The notes under the pieces are model-generated. The model saw only the letters and a list, made by a program, of their open reading frames with translations, ran no database searches and was not told the DNA's origin. A stretch of 64,000 nt of DNA from Ligustrum vulgare (Eukaryota > Streptophyta > Magnoliopsida > Lamiales > Oleaceae): assembly GCA_963555705.1 (NCBI GenBank), contig OY743170.1, positions 11,881,096-11,945,095 of the forward strand, written 5' to 3'. A program made the position numbers and the translations under genes. Shown piece after piece: positions 1-10,271 of the stretch (its first letter is position 1; each line of letters starts with the position of its first letter).

Positions 1-178
1 TAGATCACTGTCGTATTGTCGATGTCTTGACTTCACCCTTCGATGCCTTGTCCGGATCATATCACTTACCCTCAAAAAACTCACCTTCAAGTGAATTTGG
101 AACTAAACTTGCAACATTGTTAGTAGCAACAGAAATACAAGGAAATTTATTTCCTTCATGGGCTATCATTTTGTCCCT
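1..178 (-). other. Exon-like non-copia sequence fused to Copia-0
   Basis: The Copia-0 frame runs from its GAG-pre-integrase segment to the residues DDTQL, where copia proteins normally continue with the W-H-x-R-L-G-H motif. Instead it enters about 36 codons with no copia look (residues RDKMIAHEGNKFPC onward). The frame ends in a stop at 62-64, and just before it (minus strand, 64-69) is a perfect GTAAGT donor-like hexamer. This could be an exon captured by, or joined to, the element, or simply diverged sequence. I do not recognise the protein. The left edge is outside the window. Confidence 0.4.
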
Positions 179-690
179 CAATTGAGTGTCATCCTTTTGA
201 ATTATGTGTGAGCATGAATGATCTTGAATTACCGTTGTGCCAAGCATATAATAAAGTCTATTTCTCAATATTCCTTTAATCACAATGTCATTGCCTTTAC
301 ATACTAACATTTTATCATTCTTTGTTTCATAATGAAAATCAGACATATGCAATGTGCTCAAAGAAATAAGATTTTTGGATAAAGCAGGTATATGCCTCAC
401 CTAAGTTAGAACTCTAACCTCCCCATTATACATCTTGACCACAACTTCACCTATTCCCATCACAGTACAAGACTCACCATTCCCTAAATACACATTCTCC
501 CCATCTATCTCTCTATAGGTCTTAAACCAAGCTTTATGGGAGGTCATATGATAGGAACACCCTGAGTCAAGTATCCACTCTTAATTCCGCTCATCTAATA
601 TCACATTTAACACCCTCAATTGATCATCATCATTTCCAAAAGCCCCAAAAGCAGTATTACTTTCAGCTACATCCCGCAGCCCCTCTTTCT
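179..690 (-). pseudogene. Copia-0 protease and GAG-pre-integrase remnant
   Basis: Ty1/copia polyprotein segment on the minus strand. The aspartic protease motif D-S-G-C-S-Y-H-M lies at about 545-571. It is followed by the usual copia stretch (KAWFKTYREIDGE, then VRHIPALSKNLISLSTL). The segment is in another frame from the upstream gag, so there is a frameshift at the last position of the gag zinc knuckle near 700. It also has in-frame stops just before the protease motif and just before VRHIPALS. In a live element the protease would mature the Gag-Pol particle in the cytoplasm. This copy cannot make a full polyprotein. Confidence 0.8.
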
Positions 691-693
691 TCC

Positions 694-1473
694 TTAGCCA
701 CTCGTAGCATCTTTCTTAAAGTGTCCTGTTTTACCATAATGAAAACACTTATCTCCATCTCTACCACTACCCTTGCCCTTCCACTGTTCCTTACTCTTAC
801 CCTTATTCTTGTTAAAGTTCATAGCATTTGACTCTTTCTTACCAAATTCACCTTTAACAAAATAAGCCGTTTCATTATGGACAACTTTCTCCTCCAAATT
901 GATTTCTAATACTTTAGACCTAATCGAAGCAGTGACATTTGCAAGAGTGATGGTATCTTTTCCATAATTAATAACATTTTTAAGTTCTTTGAAAGATTCT
1001 GGAAGGGAATTTACTAAAATTATAGCTAATTGATCATCTTCAATTTTCTGTCCACTGTTCGTTAAATCTAAAGTCATTGCAGAAAATGCATTTAAATTTG
1101 TTTCAAGATCTTTGGAGGGGTCCATTTTGAAACCAAAAATTCTTTCTAAGAGAAAATTTTTATTAGGAACAGTTTTAGCAGCATAAATTTCATCTAGCTT
1201 ATTCCAGATTTCTAAAGCAGTTTTAGAATCATTTACCTGCCTCAGAACGTTATCTGAGAGATGAAGAATCAAAGTACTGTATGCCACTTCTTGAATTTCA
1301 GCCACTTCATCATCCTTGGCTAATAATGCCTCCGACCATTCGGATTGTTCCTCCAATTCCTTTGCAACCCTTTGTTGCATTAATACTGCTTTCATTTTCT
1401 TTTTCCAAAGGGAGAAATCCCCTTTACCATTGAACTTCTCCAGCTCGACCCTAAATCCCATTCTTGAAACCAT
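694..1473 (-). CDS. Copia-0 gag (UBN2-type capsid protein), frameshifted
   Basis: A 259-codon open frame with the layout of plant copia Gag. The N-terminus has the signature F-N-G-K-G-D-F-S-L-W-K-K-K-M at about residues 14-27. The capsid-type core follows (LHLSDNVLRQV, then ALEIWNKLDEIYA, then LLERIFGFKM, then LVNSLPESFKEL). A basic C-terminus carries a degraded zinc knuckle, CFHYGKTGHFKKD, with the second Cys replaced by Tyr and the last Cys lost to a frameshift. It would assemble virus-like particles in an active element. The ATG chosen is the first Met of the frame and sits about 1.2 kb inside the PBS, so the leader is unusually long. Confidence 0.85.
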   Translation of the reverse strand: MVSRMGFRVELEKFNGKGDFSLWKKKMKAVLMQQRVAKELEEQSEWSEALLAKDDEVAEIQEVAYSTLILHLSDNVLRQVNDSKTALEIWNKLDEIYAAKTVPNKNFLLERIFGFKMDPSKDLETNLNAFSAMTLDLTNSGQKIEDDQLAIILVNSLPESFKELKNVINYGKDTITLANVTASIRSKVLEINLEEKVVHNETAYFVKGEFGKKESNAMNFNKNKGKSKEQWKGKGSGRDGDKCFHYGKTGHFKKDATSG

Positions 1474-1580
1474 TGTTCAAAAACACCGTTGCTCACCGAA
1501 TGATACTTATCACTCCCCTTGCAAACTCCAGCAAGTAAAAATAACCACAGCAACAAAACCAGTATACAATGCGGAATTTA

Positions 1581-1760
1581 CCCAAGATTAACACCTAATC
1601 TTGTAACCTTGCATACCCCCAAGATTAACACCTAATCTTGTCAAAATATCCCCGTGAAAATTATTCTCACGTCAAGTCAGCAAGAAGACCTCCTATCAAA
1701 CCCAAGATTAATACCTAATCTTGTCAAATTCAATACACCCAAGATTAAATCCTAATCTTG
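1581..1760. repeat. Four hairpin repeats in the Copia-0 leader
   Basis: The unit CCCAAGATTA..CCTAATCTTG occurs four times, at 1581-1603, 1618-1640, 1701-1723 and 1738-1760. Each unit holds the inverted repeat AAGATTA / TAATCTT around a 5-base loop, so each can form its own hairpin. Starts are 37, 83 and 37 bp apart, meaning two pairs. The array lies between the PBS and gag of Copia-0, in the transcribed leader. Confidence 0.85.
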
Positions 1761-2657
1761 TCAAACTCGAACCTCAAGGAATCCCCAACTTCTAGCCCTT
1801 CCCCGGTTTGTTCACAAAACTCCGAGCTCAGAAATTATCCTAAATGTTCGTACAACTACAATAGGAGCCTTCAATGGACAGTTCAATTTCAAAAAATCAA
1901 ACTAAAGAATAATGCAAAAAACCATTTGCAAACCTCAACCAATATCCAAATTGAATTTCGTGAAACGGACTTCGAATATGGACTCTGCAGGTCCTTTAGA
2001 ACAAACTGTCAAAAATTGTCGCCAGAGCCTCGCCGGAAACCGCCACCGTTGCCGGAAATCTCCACTGCCGCCGTCGCCGAAAAAATTTTCCCGACACACT
2101 ACAAGATTCTCCTCTCTGTCACGAGTCCAATGGCGCAAACCGTTCGTTGATTGGAGCTCCCTACCGACGGGAATTTCAGTTTAAAGTTCCGGTTGCACTT
2201 TTGATTTCCGGTTGATTTCGCCGCCTCCGACCATAGGTTTCAGCCCAAATTCCGGTCGAGAGTTCTCCTCCACCTTGCGGTCCTGCTGGTGGTCTTGGAT
2301 CGTCGATTTTATGGCCGGAGATCGGACTTTTGAAAATGGCAGAAACTATTTTTGTCTTCGGTTCTTCTCGGTTTCTTCTTCAACAGTGCGGTGCTTCAGT
2401 TTCTTCTTTCACAGATTTTTATTGTTTTCACGGATTCTTGCTTTTCTTTCCATGGCTGGTGCACTGATTTCTTTCTTCACTGTGCTTCTTCCACAAACTT
2501 TCAATTTGCTTTGTGCTTTGGACGGCTTCAACTTCACGGTTTCACATACTTTCTTGGACGGTTTCTTCTTTTTCAGATTTCCTTCGGTCTCAATTCTTCA
2601 ACCGGTTTCAAAAATTTCAGCCTTCGATTTCTTTCTTGGAAATTATGATTCCTACTT
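1761..2657 (-). other. Copia-0 untranslated leader, no supported gene
   Basis: About 900 bp between the hairpin array and the primer site. It is pyrimidine-rich on the plus strand, with a CCG-rich patch near 2030-2090. Several short open frames exist on both strands, but none resembles a known domain and none has gene-like composition. I treat it as the element's leader. Confidence 0.5.
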
Positions 2658-2669
2658 ACTCTGATACCA
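2658..2669 (-). other. Copia-0 primer binding site (tRNA-iMet type)
   Basis: On the minus strand the sequence reads TGGTATCAGAGT, matching the plant initiator-tRNA-Met primer site (TGGTATCAGAGC) except for the last base. It lies one base inside the LTR end, as expected for the start of minus-strand DNA synthesis. Confidence 0.85.
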
Positions 2670-2670
2670 A

Positions 2671-3111
2671 TGTAGGATCTTTACCTTGATTTACACAATC
2701 AAGAACACCAAGAACTATTCTCCAAGATCGCCAAAATAATGAATTCGATACCGAAATGTAGGCTCACGACCATACCATTGGAAAAATCAAAACCACATGC
2801 ACTCTCAATCCAATCAAGAAGATAAACTTTTTCTTGACTCTTTTGAAGAAAAACCCCAAGTTCTATCTTTAGAGAGAAAAATAGAAAAAACCATTTTCTA
2901 GAGAAATGCACCACCTCTTTTAAAACTTGTTGCCCCTTTATATAGAACTTGACCACATTTTGCAAAAAATACCCAAGTCCAAAATTAACTTGTAAAAACA
3001 TTTTAACAAATTTATGCAACTACTAAAAATTATTTCCCAATTGGTTTTAACGGTCGTAAGCCCTTTTTTTTTTGCCCCCGATTACTTTAAGTAATCCTCG
3101 AAATGTCACAC
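2671..3111 (-). repeat. Copia-0 5' LTR (outer end uncertain)
   Basis: The LTR edge next to the PBS is clear: TGTAGGATC on the plus strand, so the LTR ends in CA on the element strand. The outer boundary is a guess at a CA near 3111 (AAATGTCACA). No second copy is in the window to align against, and no target duplication was found. Confidence 0.5.
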
Positions 3112-4425
3112 AAGTTTATGTTAAATAAGATAACATTTCTAAGGGCTTGTTTGTTTGGTTCTAAGCCAATAATCCCACAAAACTCTTATTAATCACTTGT
3201 GTTGTTTTCTTTCTTCCAGAAACTTTTGATTTTACATCAATTATGGGAGCAATATTGACATGTTACATATGCTAGTTATGTACTCATTACAAGCAGGGGC
3301 AGACTCAAAAATTTAGTTCGGTCAAATAATAGACTGAAAATTTAGAATAAAAAAATGGAAATCCAAACTTCATCCACTGGTTCCTATGTGGGTCGGTCCT
3401 GATTTACAAGGATATAGTTTGAAAATGTATGATATAAAAGAGTTTATTTGAATTAAAACGCTATTTTGATATAGGTTTTATAGGTGATGGATGCTAACCC
3501 ATCATCTAGCAAATTTGTATTTATTGAATCTACTTGTGTGCTGCTTTAGCCTATGTTTGGTAAATCATTAATAAATGATTGTTTATAAATAATGACATAT
3601 CAACATTTCGTTGATCCATTTTCTTGAAAAGTAAAAAATGATGGGTGAGAATCTTTAATCTGTCGAAATTGTCAACTTTTTAAACAAAATGAACAAATGA
3701 GATATTGTAATGTGGCTGTTTATAAACAAAATTTATAAACAATTTTTTAGCAAATAGAGACTTACTTAGCCGATAAAATCAAGGATTTATTGACAACGTT
3801 TAATTTTTTACTTTTTTTTTAATATGAAAATAGTAATTTGTTAGATGTTTAAGGGAACTATTTGTTAACTTAGTAAAAGTTGACATTTTCTATTTTTCTA
3901 CAAATCGATAATTTAAGTAAAATTAATATAATTACTAAATACGTGTATTTAGTAATTTATTAAGTTTAATTTAATTACGAAAATATTTCTTGATCATAAT
4001 ATATCCTATATATTTGTGATAATTATTTTATTTTTGGAGATGATGATTACTTTGTTTAAACCAAGAAATATTGATCTTTGATAATCAAAATATGTTGATC
4101 TCAAAATCTTGTGGTATAATCTCGTGATTTGACCAAGTTTCCTTATGGTTTATTCCTTGATATCCAAGTTTATCATTGGCCGAGTATAAGCTTGTAGTTA
4201 GGCCGAAATCTTGATGATTTGATTCTTGGTAGTCAAGTTTATCACTTCATATGGTAAGATCTTTTATTCCATAACCAATTGTGATTATCTTACCTTATCT
4301 TCGCTTATGGTAAGATTTATTAATTTATGATTATCTTACCATTATCTCTAATTATTCTTGATTGATTTGCAGGTAATAGAGATTTTATGCAACAAGGATT
4401 CTTGATGAACAAGCAATCCGGTTGC
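3112..4425. other. AT-rich intergenic/repeat-derived stretch, no gene
   Basis: No convincing frame on either strand. A small MITE-like block lies inside it. The segment from about 4020 on repeats TGATTATC/CTTACC-type phrases and may be part of the copia LTR that element A interrupted, since it is continuous with the sequence after 8440. Confidence 0.4.
3551..3762. mobile_element. Possible small MITE
   Basis: CTATGTTTGGTAAATCATTA at the left and TAAACAATTTTTTAGCAAATAGAG at the right are imperfect inverted repeats around an AT-rich core. No clear target duplication. Weak call. Confidence 0.3.
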
Positions 4426-4430
4426 ATTTA

Positions 4431-5188
4431 TGACGCGATTCCAATTAGGGAATCTCGAAAATAATGCGGAATAATGAAAATAAAACCCTAGGAAAGATTT
4501 GTGACAGATTAAACATAAGAATAAGAATAAAATAATGGAAATTAAAAGATAGATTGACGATAAAATTTTGACCCGACAATCACGACGCAATGAATGACGA
4601 TGCGGATTGAAGAACCAAGATTGGTGAATGCCACAAGGGTTGTCAATTCCTTGATAGTTCGTTGGGCGAATACCACAAAGACCGGATCTTTAATAAGTTC
4701 AAGAAAAGGGAAAACTCAACCTTTTACAAGAGAATCCTCTCTCAATTTTAATCAATGAACTTAAAAAATGTTGTTCAATAATGAAAAAACAAGACAATAT
4801 AGTGTAAAACTCGCCTAACCTAGCCCTAGCCGCAATTAGGGTTCAAAATAGAATTAATAATTAATAAAACGGAAATTAAATTAAAAATTCGCGGAAATTC
4901 TGAATTAGTTGAACCACGGGATCGCTTGGGCTTCATGGTCGCGATCGCGTGGTTGGTGATAAAACTCTAAGGTCTCTTTTTGGTGCAATTTCGGGATCGC
5001 TTCTCCAGTTAACCACGCGATCGCTTGGCCTTCCCGGCAGCTCCATTTTTCTTCCCTTTGAAACAAAGTGACCCGGCTTGATCCTTGATTCGGGCCCAAC
5101 ACGAAATTTGCTCCGTTTCTCACGTAGATTGTCATGGAATCGCTTGTGCCCTTATTTCTTCCTCGATCTCCTACCACGGATCACATCA
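4431..5188 (-). repeat. Element A 3' LTR
   Basis: 758 bp. On the element strand it starts TGATGTGATCC and ends ATCGCGTCA. U3 carries the GCGATCGC palindrome array (about 4915-5030). A TATA-like ACTATATTG lies near 4797 on the minus strand. Confidence 0.9.
4915..5030 (-). promoter_or_regulatory. GCGATCGC palindrome array in element A U3 (3' LTR)
   Basis: GCGATCGC is intact at 4941-4948 and 5017-5024. Decayed copies near 4918 and 4993 read GGGATCGC, by CpG-type changes. The order and spacing are those of the intact array in the other LTR (8176, 8199, 8251, 8275). The site lies 140-280 bp from the U3 start, where an enhancer would sit. Confidence 0.6.
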
Positions 5189-5203
5189 TCCCCCCTCTCT
5201 TTG
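5189..5203 (-). other. Element A polypurine tract
   Basis: On the element strand AAAGAGAGGGGGGA directly precedes the 3' LTR start TGATGTG. This is the expected primer for plus-strand DNA synthesis. Confidence 0.85.
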
Positions 5204-5230
5204 AAAAGGACTTGACCTCGAATCTTGAAC

Positions 5231-5617
5231 TTATCTAATCCTCCTGCAACTCCGAGGTTTGTTGTCCTTTGTATTATGCTTATGTTTGTTGGGCTGTTCC
5301 TTTGTACCAATGAATTTCTTCTTTATTTCAGGATCATGTTTTGTTCTTGGTACCTGCAAAACAGATTTTATAGAGCTGGGGAGGGGTTTGTTAGATTGGT
5401 TAAGTGCAATGCAAGGATCGTTGTACATCAACCTTTGTGCAAAAAAATTCATTTTGGGAGTGGGCTCTCTTTTCTTTTTACACTCTAGCTCTCCTTTTTC
5501 TGAGGTCGTGGCCTCAACTCTCGTGTTTTTTTCCCTCAAACTCACTTTTTATTTTCCTTTGATCCTCTTGGACCTCTTTAGGTGATAAAAGAGCAAGAGT
5601 AACTTTTTTTCCATCTT
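5231..5617 (-). pseudogene. Element A protease-RT linker remnant
   Basis: Minus-strand frame with the lysine/glutamate-rich linker that follows protease in this gypsy lineage (EKGELECKKKREP), then KMNFFAQRLM. It ends where RT would begin. No RT motif (such as YxDD) is present, so the pol core has been deleted. Confidence 0.55.
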
Positions 5618-5902
5618 TCACAAAGGAATATTGATTTTTATACCCATCATGTACCACCCTTCTATCATATTGCCAAGGCCTACCAAATAAATATGACCAA
5701 TATGCATGGGCACTACATCACATATAACTTCATCTTTATAACCCCCGATGGCAAAATTGACCCTAGCCTGTTTATTGACCTTAATTTGTCCCGACTCGGT
5801 AAGCCATTGCAATTTATAAGAGTTTGGATGTTTTATCAAGCTCAAGCCCAATTTCTCAACCAACATTGTACTAACCAAATTAGTACAACTCCCCCCCGTC
5901 AA
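5618..5902 (-). pseudogene. Element A aspartic protease domain
   Basis: A 94-codon frame with the retropepsin fold typical of chromovirus-type gypsy elements. The active-site region reads G-G-S-C-T-N-L-V-S, followed by EKLGLSLIKHPNSYKLQWL and the flap/C-terminal part VICDVVPMHIGHI. It overlaps the end of gag by about 20 bp in another frame, so a frameshift separates the catalytic start (CGMVIDGG in gag frame) from the rest. A second frameshift follows VVPMHIGH, where related proteins have LLGRPWQ. Confidence 0.75.
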
Positions 5903-7238
5903 TCACCATACCACAAATTTTTTTACCCACTAAGCATCTAGTATGAAAGAGGTTATCCCTTTGCTCACCAATTTCATCCACCCTGACCCTAGTACTAAGG
6001 ACACGCCGATTAACAAGTGAATCTTTAACAGCATAAGTCAACCCTTCCTCATCACTACTACTAGCTCCAACATCCACTAACTTAGGCATTCCCTTAAATT
6101 CATCATCGGAACTAATTTCACCATTATCACGCAAAATCATTACCCTCCTATTTGGACACTGGGATGCTATATGACCCGAACCCAAACACTTAAAACACTT
6201 AATATTTCTATCCCGAGTAGTTTGAGAATCAAAAATATTTTTACCTTTCGTTGTAGGTTCCTCCTTTACTTTCGGATCATTTTCATCATTGTGTTTCCGC
6301 TTCGGTTGTGATGTAGGATAAGATCCCGACAAGTGCCTTGCTGCCCCTTTTCGTTTCAATTGCCTTTCCACCTTCATTTCCATATGTACCATGTCCTCTA
6401 GTTCCACGTAATGTTGCAGGTCGATGATGTTGGCAATATCTTTATTCAACCCGCTCAAAAACCTGGCCATTGTAGCATCCCGATCCTCCACCACATTGGC
6501 TCGAATCATCGCCACCTCCATATCCTTGTGATAATCTTATACACTCCTCGACCCCTGAGTCAGACCTTGCAGCCTCTGGTAAATATCTCTATAATAATGA
6601 GTTAGCACAAACCGCTTCCTCATTATGTTCATTAACTCACCCCAAGTCTCCACCGACTCCTTAAGGTTCCTCTTCCTACCCGTCACTAGCTGATCCCACC
6701 AAATATTTGCATAATCTGTGAATTCAATCACTGCTAATTTCACCTTCTTTTTTTCTGAATAATTGTGACAATCAAATAGCCGTTCAACCTTGGTTTCCCA
6801 ATCCAGGTACGCCTCCTGATCACTGCTACCTTGGAACGATGGTATTTTCACTTTAATTTTTCCAAGGTCGTCATCAACAACATCTCTACCCCCACGATAC
6901 CTCCTAGCATCACGACGCTCCCAATCGTACCTCCTCTCATTCCTATATCCTATTTCCCTCCTTCGCATACTTCCCACCAAAGATATACTTCCATTTTCAC
7001 ATTCCATGCCCTCATAATCCATACCAACCTCACGCCTATTACCTCTCTTATCCCGAGAACCATCATGAGATCGATCCCGAGGTCTTTGTTCACGCTCTGC
7101 ACCTCGATTCTCCATCTGTGCCATAAACCTTTTAAATTGTGCCCTCATTGCTGCAATATCATACTTTCTATTCACATCCCTGAGCTATTTTCTGTCACCC
7201 ACAGAAGATGAAGATGTAGAATCCTCTCTATAAGACAT
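5880..7238 (-). pseudogene. Element A gag with zinc knuckle, two in-frame stops
   Basis: Capsid polyprotein of a Ty3/gypsy element. An ATG at 7236-7238 opens a frame of about 450 codons that stays in one register to 5880 but is interrupted by stops at about 7185 and 6537-6539. Seen in order: a basic/Arg-rich N-terminus; a Retrotrans_gag core (KVKIPSFQG, then WETKVERLFDCH, then FTDYANIWWDQL, then RFVLTHYYRDIYQRLQGL); DRDATMARFLSGLNKDI; and an intact CCHC zinc knuckle CFKCLGSGHIASQC. It ends in the protease start. Copies of this kind provide packaging signals or partial Gag while relying on partner elements. Confidence 0.85.
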
Positions 7239-7673
7239 TTTTAATATCAAAATAAATTTATCCTCACGTGTATTTTCGCTCGTGTATCACTCTTCCATCC
7301 CTTCAAATTTCACCCAAGAACTAATCAAGAAACAATTCAAGAACTTAATCAAGGGTTGGAAAAGGGCAAGACACGAACAAGAACAAGGAAATTTGAAAAT
7401 TGAGAAAATTCGGAATATTTGGAGAATATTTGGGAATTTTCGAAATATTTTTTTAAATAATCTGCCAGAGAATTGGATTAAGAGTATGGCAAAAAAAAAA
7501 AAAAAAAAAGGGAACTGGATTTGGACGAAAAACGAAGAAGAAAAACACTTTTGAATTTTTGGGATTGACTCTTATGGATCAAGCTGAAGAAAATTATGAC
7601 TGACACGAAGAACGCGAAGAACACGAAAAAAATCAAGAAATAACTAGAAACCCAAGAATCTGAAATAGATCCA

Positions 7674-7686
7674 AATTCTGATACTA
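7674..7686 (-). other. Element A degenerate primer binding site
   Basis: On the element strand TAGTATCAGAATT follows the 5' LTR after two bases. It is a decayed version of the tRNA-iMet site TGGTATCAGAGC. Confidence 0.65.
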
Positions 7687-7688
7687 GA

Positions 7689-8435
7689 TGACGCGATCCC
7701 AATCGAGGAATCTCGACAAAAATGCGGAATAACGAAGATAAAACCCTAGGAAAGATCTACGATAGATTAAACACAAGAACAAGAATAAAATAATGGAAAT
7801 TAAAAGATAGACTGACGATAAAACCTTGACCCGACAATGACGAAGCAATTAATGATGATGCGGATTGAAGAACCAAGATTGGTGAACGCCATAAGGGTTG
7901 TCAATTCTTTGATAAGTTCGTTGGGTAAATGCCACAAAAACGGATGTTTGATAAGTTCAAGAAAAGGGAAAACTCAACCTTTCACAAGAGAGTCCTCTCT
8001 CAATTTTAATCAATGAACTCAAAAACTTTTGTTCAATAATGAAAAAACAAAACAATATAGTGTAAAACGTGCATAACCTAGCCCTAGCCGCAATTAGGGT
8101 TCAAAATAGAATTAATAATTAATAAAACGGAAACTAAATTAAAAATTCGTGGAAATTCTGAATTAGTTGAACCACGCGATCGCTTGGGCTTCATGGTCGC
8201 GATCGCATGGTTGATGATAAAACTCTCGGGTCTCTTTTTGGTGCGATTTCGCGATCGCTTCTCCAGTTAACCATGTGATCGTGTGGCCTTCCCGGCAGCT
8301 CCATTTTTCTTCCCTTTGAAACAAAGTGACCTGGCTTGATCCTTGATTCAGGCCCAACATGGAACTTGCTCCGTTTCTCACGTAGATTGTCCGTGCCCTG
8401 ATTTCTTCCTCGATCTCCTACCACGGATCACATCA
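7689..8435 (-). repeat. Element A 5' LTR
   Basis: 747 bp, matching the left LTR with scattered C/T and G/A changes and small indels. It keeps three intact GCGATCGC palindromes (8176, 8199, 8251) and a variant at 8275, in U3. Confidence 0.9.
8170..8284 (-). promoter_or_regulatory. GCGATCGC palindrome array in element A U3 (5' LTR)
   Basis: Perfect GCGATCGC at 8176-8183, 8199-8206 and 8251-8258, plus variant GTGATCGT at 8275. Spacings are 23, 52 and 24 bp. About 90 bp of this block aligns with the block in the unrelated LTR of element C at 18210-18320. The function is inferred only from its U3 position. Confidence 0.6.
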
Positions 8436-8440
8436 ATTTA

Positions 8441-10117
8441 AATTGGAGAAAATTGGACATTTTCTTTAAGAAGTCTTGAAGCTAATTTTCATGTGGTGCA
8501 CTTATATTCACGGCTTCAACTGTGTTTTTGACTTCGGTTCTCCGGGAGGAGGAATCAATCACTTAGAGAAGAAAAAACTTTCAGCGTGAAGATCAAACGG
8601 GAGGTTTGAGTCATATTCGAACGGGAGTTCGAGGTTGCTGAAGAGTGTTGCAGATTCAAAGAAAGCTACTAAAGAGTGGTGGGACGTCAGCTAATATTAC
8701 ATGCCATAGAAGGATCAGAGAGTGATCTATTTCTTGGATGTTTGATAAGTCTTATGTGTAGATTTATCTTGCAGTTTAGATTGATTTTTATAAACTCTTT
8801 TCTTATATAGTGATTGATTTTTGTTCATAGGGTGCGGGCACGTGGGTTTTCCCTGTTAGGGTTTTTCCCACGTTAAACTCAAATATTGTATTCTTGTCTT
8901 CTTACAATTCTGTATACTTAATACTGTCTATTTACGTTTTTACAATCCAGACGAATCTGCATCAGCAAGATTCATCTGGTATTGCACTAAAATAAATCTT
9001 AACGATTCACTGTTAATTGTTACTGTCCAGACAACCCTGTGACAGTGAGTTCTTTTAAACATAAAATTTAGACAACTTTAAATTTTCACTATTTAAATCT
9101 CGTATATACAAATATGTGCAAAGATGATGCTATATGTGTACAAACACATCTTACTAACAAGCTTACAAAGAAGAGATAAAACACCCAGTTTTCCCATACT
9201 TGTAAGTGATATTACAAGATAATCACTTTTGGTCTTACATGAATAGCAAGATTCTGAACTTGAAAACCTTTAAAATATCTCAAAACAAACGTCGGCTAAG
9301 AAAATCCCCAAATCTGGTTCGATGTGTTTGTGATGTTTTACATTTTTTCAAGTGATCAGGAAAGTTGAAATGCCATCGGTAGTTGATTTTTTTCTAGTCG
9401 TGCATTCATGACAACAGTGTGAGGAAACGAGTCTCTTCACAAAGGACTCAAAAGATTGAGGTGAAATATCTGGTGTGGAAACGGGTCTCTTCACAAACAA
9501 GTCTTCAACGGTGGTGAGGAAACGTTATTGAATGAGTTTCTTCTTATGCTTATCTATACTTGGGGAATGTACATTGTACAGTTAAATGAGAGCAACAGTC
9601 GTCTTCAATAAGAACACATCCCATATGACCGTTTCTCCTCATTGAAGACATATTTTAAATGGATTTATTGGTTTGTTGGAGACAGTGTCAGTAGAAACAT
9701 GGAAATAATTACTGTAACATTACAGAAATGGTCAGTAAAAGATTAATACTTCATGAGTATATCTAATTATTGACCATAAACTAGTATTACAGCCATTGAC
9801 AATAATTATTAACTCAACTTTGAAGAAAGAATCTGAATATAACAGCCAGCCACTTGTTACCAGATATATAGAGATAAGACTCGAGTAAATGACACAATTC
9901 CTTATAGCCTTCGAAAGACTGACCAAAGTTTAACTGACTATATGAGCCACAATCACTAAAGCTCAAGATCATATACATTAAACAAACAAATGGAAGCTTC
10001 ATCCCGACTAGAAAAACTTGATGTTATAGGTGGGATGCCGAAAATAATTTGGATCTTCATTGTTATAGAGGTTTGAGGTGTACATGAAGACCCAAATTTT
10101 TTCAATGTTCTCTAACA
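8441..10117 (+). repeat. Copia LTR/leader remnants, no gene
   Basis: Around 8830-8880 the phrase GGGCACGTGGGTTTTCCCTG..TTTTTCCCACG has the look of plant copia LTR 3' regions. Sequence up to TTCTCTAACA at 10117 leads directly into a primer site. No open frame resembles a protein. Short repeats of GGAAACG(A/G)GTCTCTTCACAAA occur near 9424 and 9478. Boundaries of individual LTRs could not be fixed. Confidence 0.4.
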
Positions 10118-10118
10118 G

Positions 10119-10130
10119 TGGTATCGAAGA
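10119..10130 (+). other. Copia-1 primer binding site (decayed)
   Basis: TGGTATCGAAGA follows CTCTAACAG. It is close to the tRNA-iMet-type site TGGTATCAGAGC and about 140 bp upstream of a copia gag start. Confidence 0.6.
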
Positions 10131-10271
10131 TTAGTTATATAATCTTTTGAAATTCTTAGTATGCTCCGTGATTGCAGCTTTGATTGATTTTCTACATCAG
10201 AAAAGATTTCTTGAGATTGCTTTGCGTAGGTTCAGTGTTTACTATTTATATACACTGTATTATTACCAGTC

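Larger units (their letters stand above)
4431..8435 (-). mobile_element. Element A: non-autonomous Ty3/gypsy (gag-PR only)
   Basis: A 4.0-kb element on the minus strand with both LTRs (4431-5188 and 7689-8435), ends TG..CA, an exact 5-bp target duplication ATTTA (4426-4430 and 8436-8440), a polypurine tract and a degenerate PBS. The interior is only 2.5 kb. It encodes chromovirus-like Gag and a protease, but RT, RNase H and integrase are absent, and the frame stops soon after the protease-RT linker. It must have been copied by enzymes supplied in trans. The host DNA looks like part of an older copia LTR. Confidence 0.9.

Noticed and set aside
2212..2664. 150-codon plus-strand frame rich in Phe and Ser
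   Set aside because: Opposite to the Copia-0 leader, a translation of a pyrimidine-rich stretch with no homology signal.
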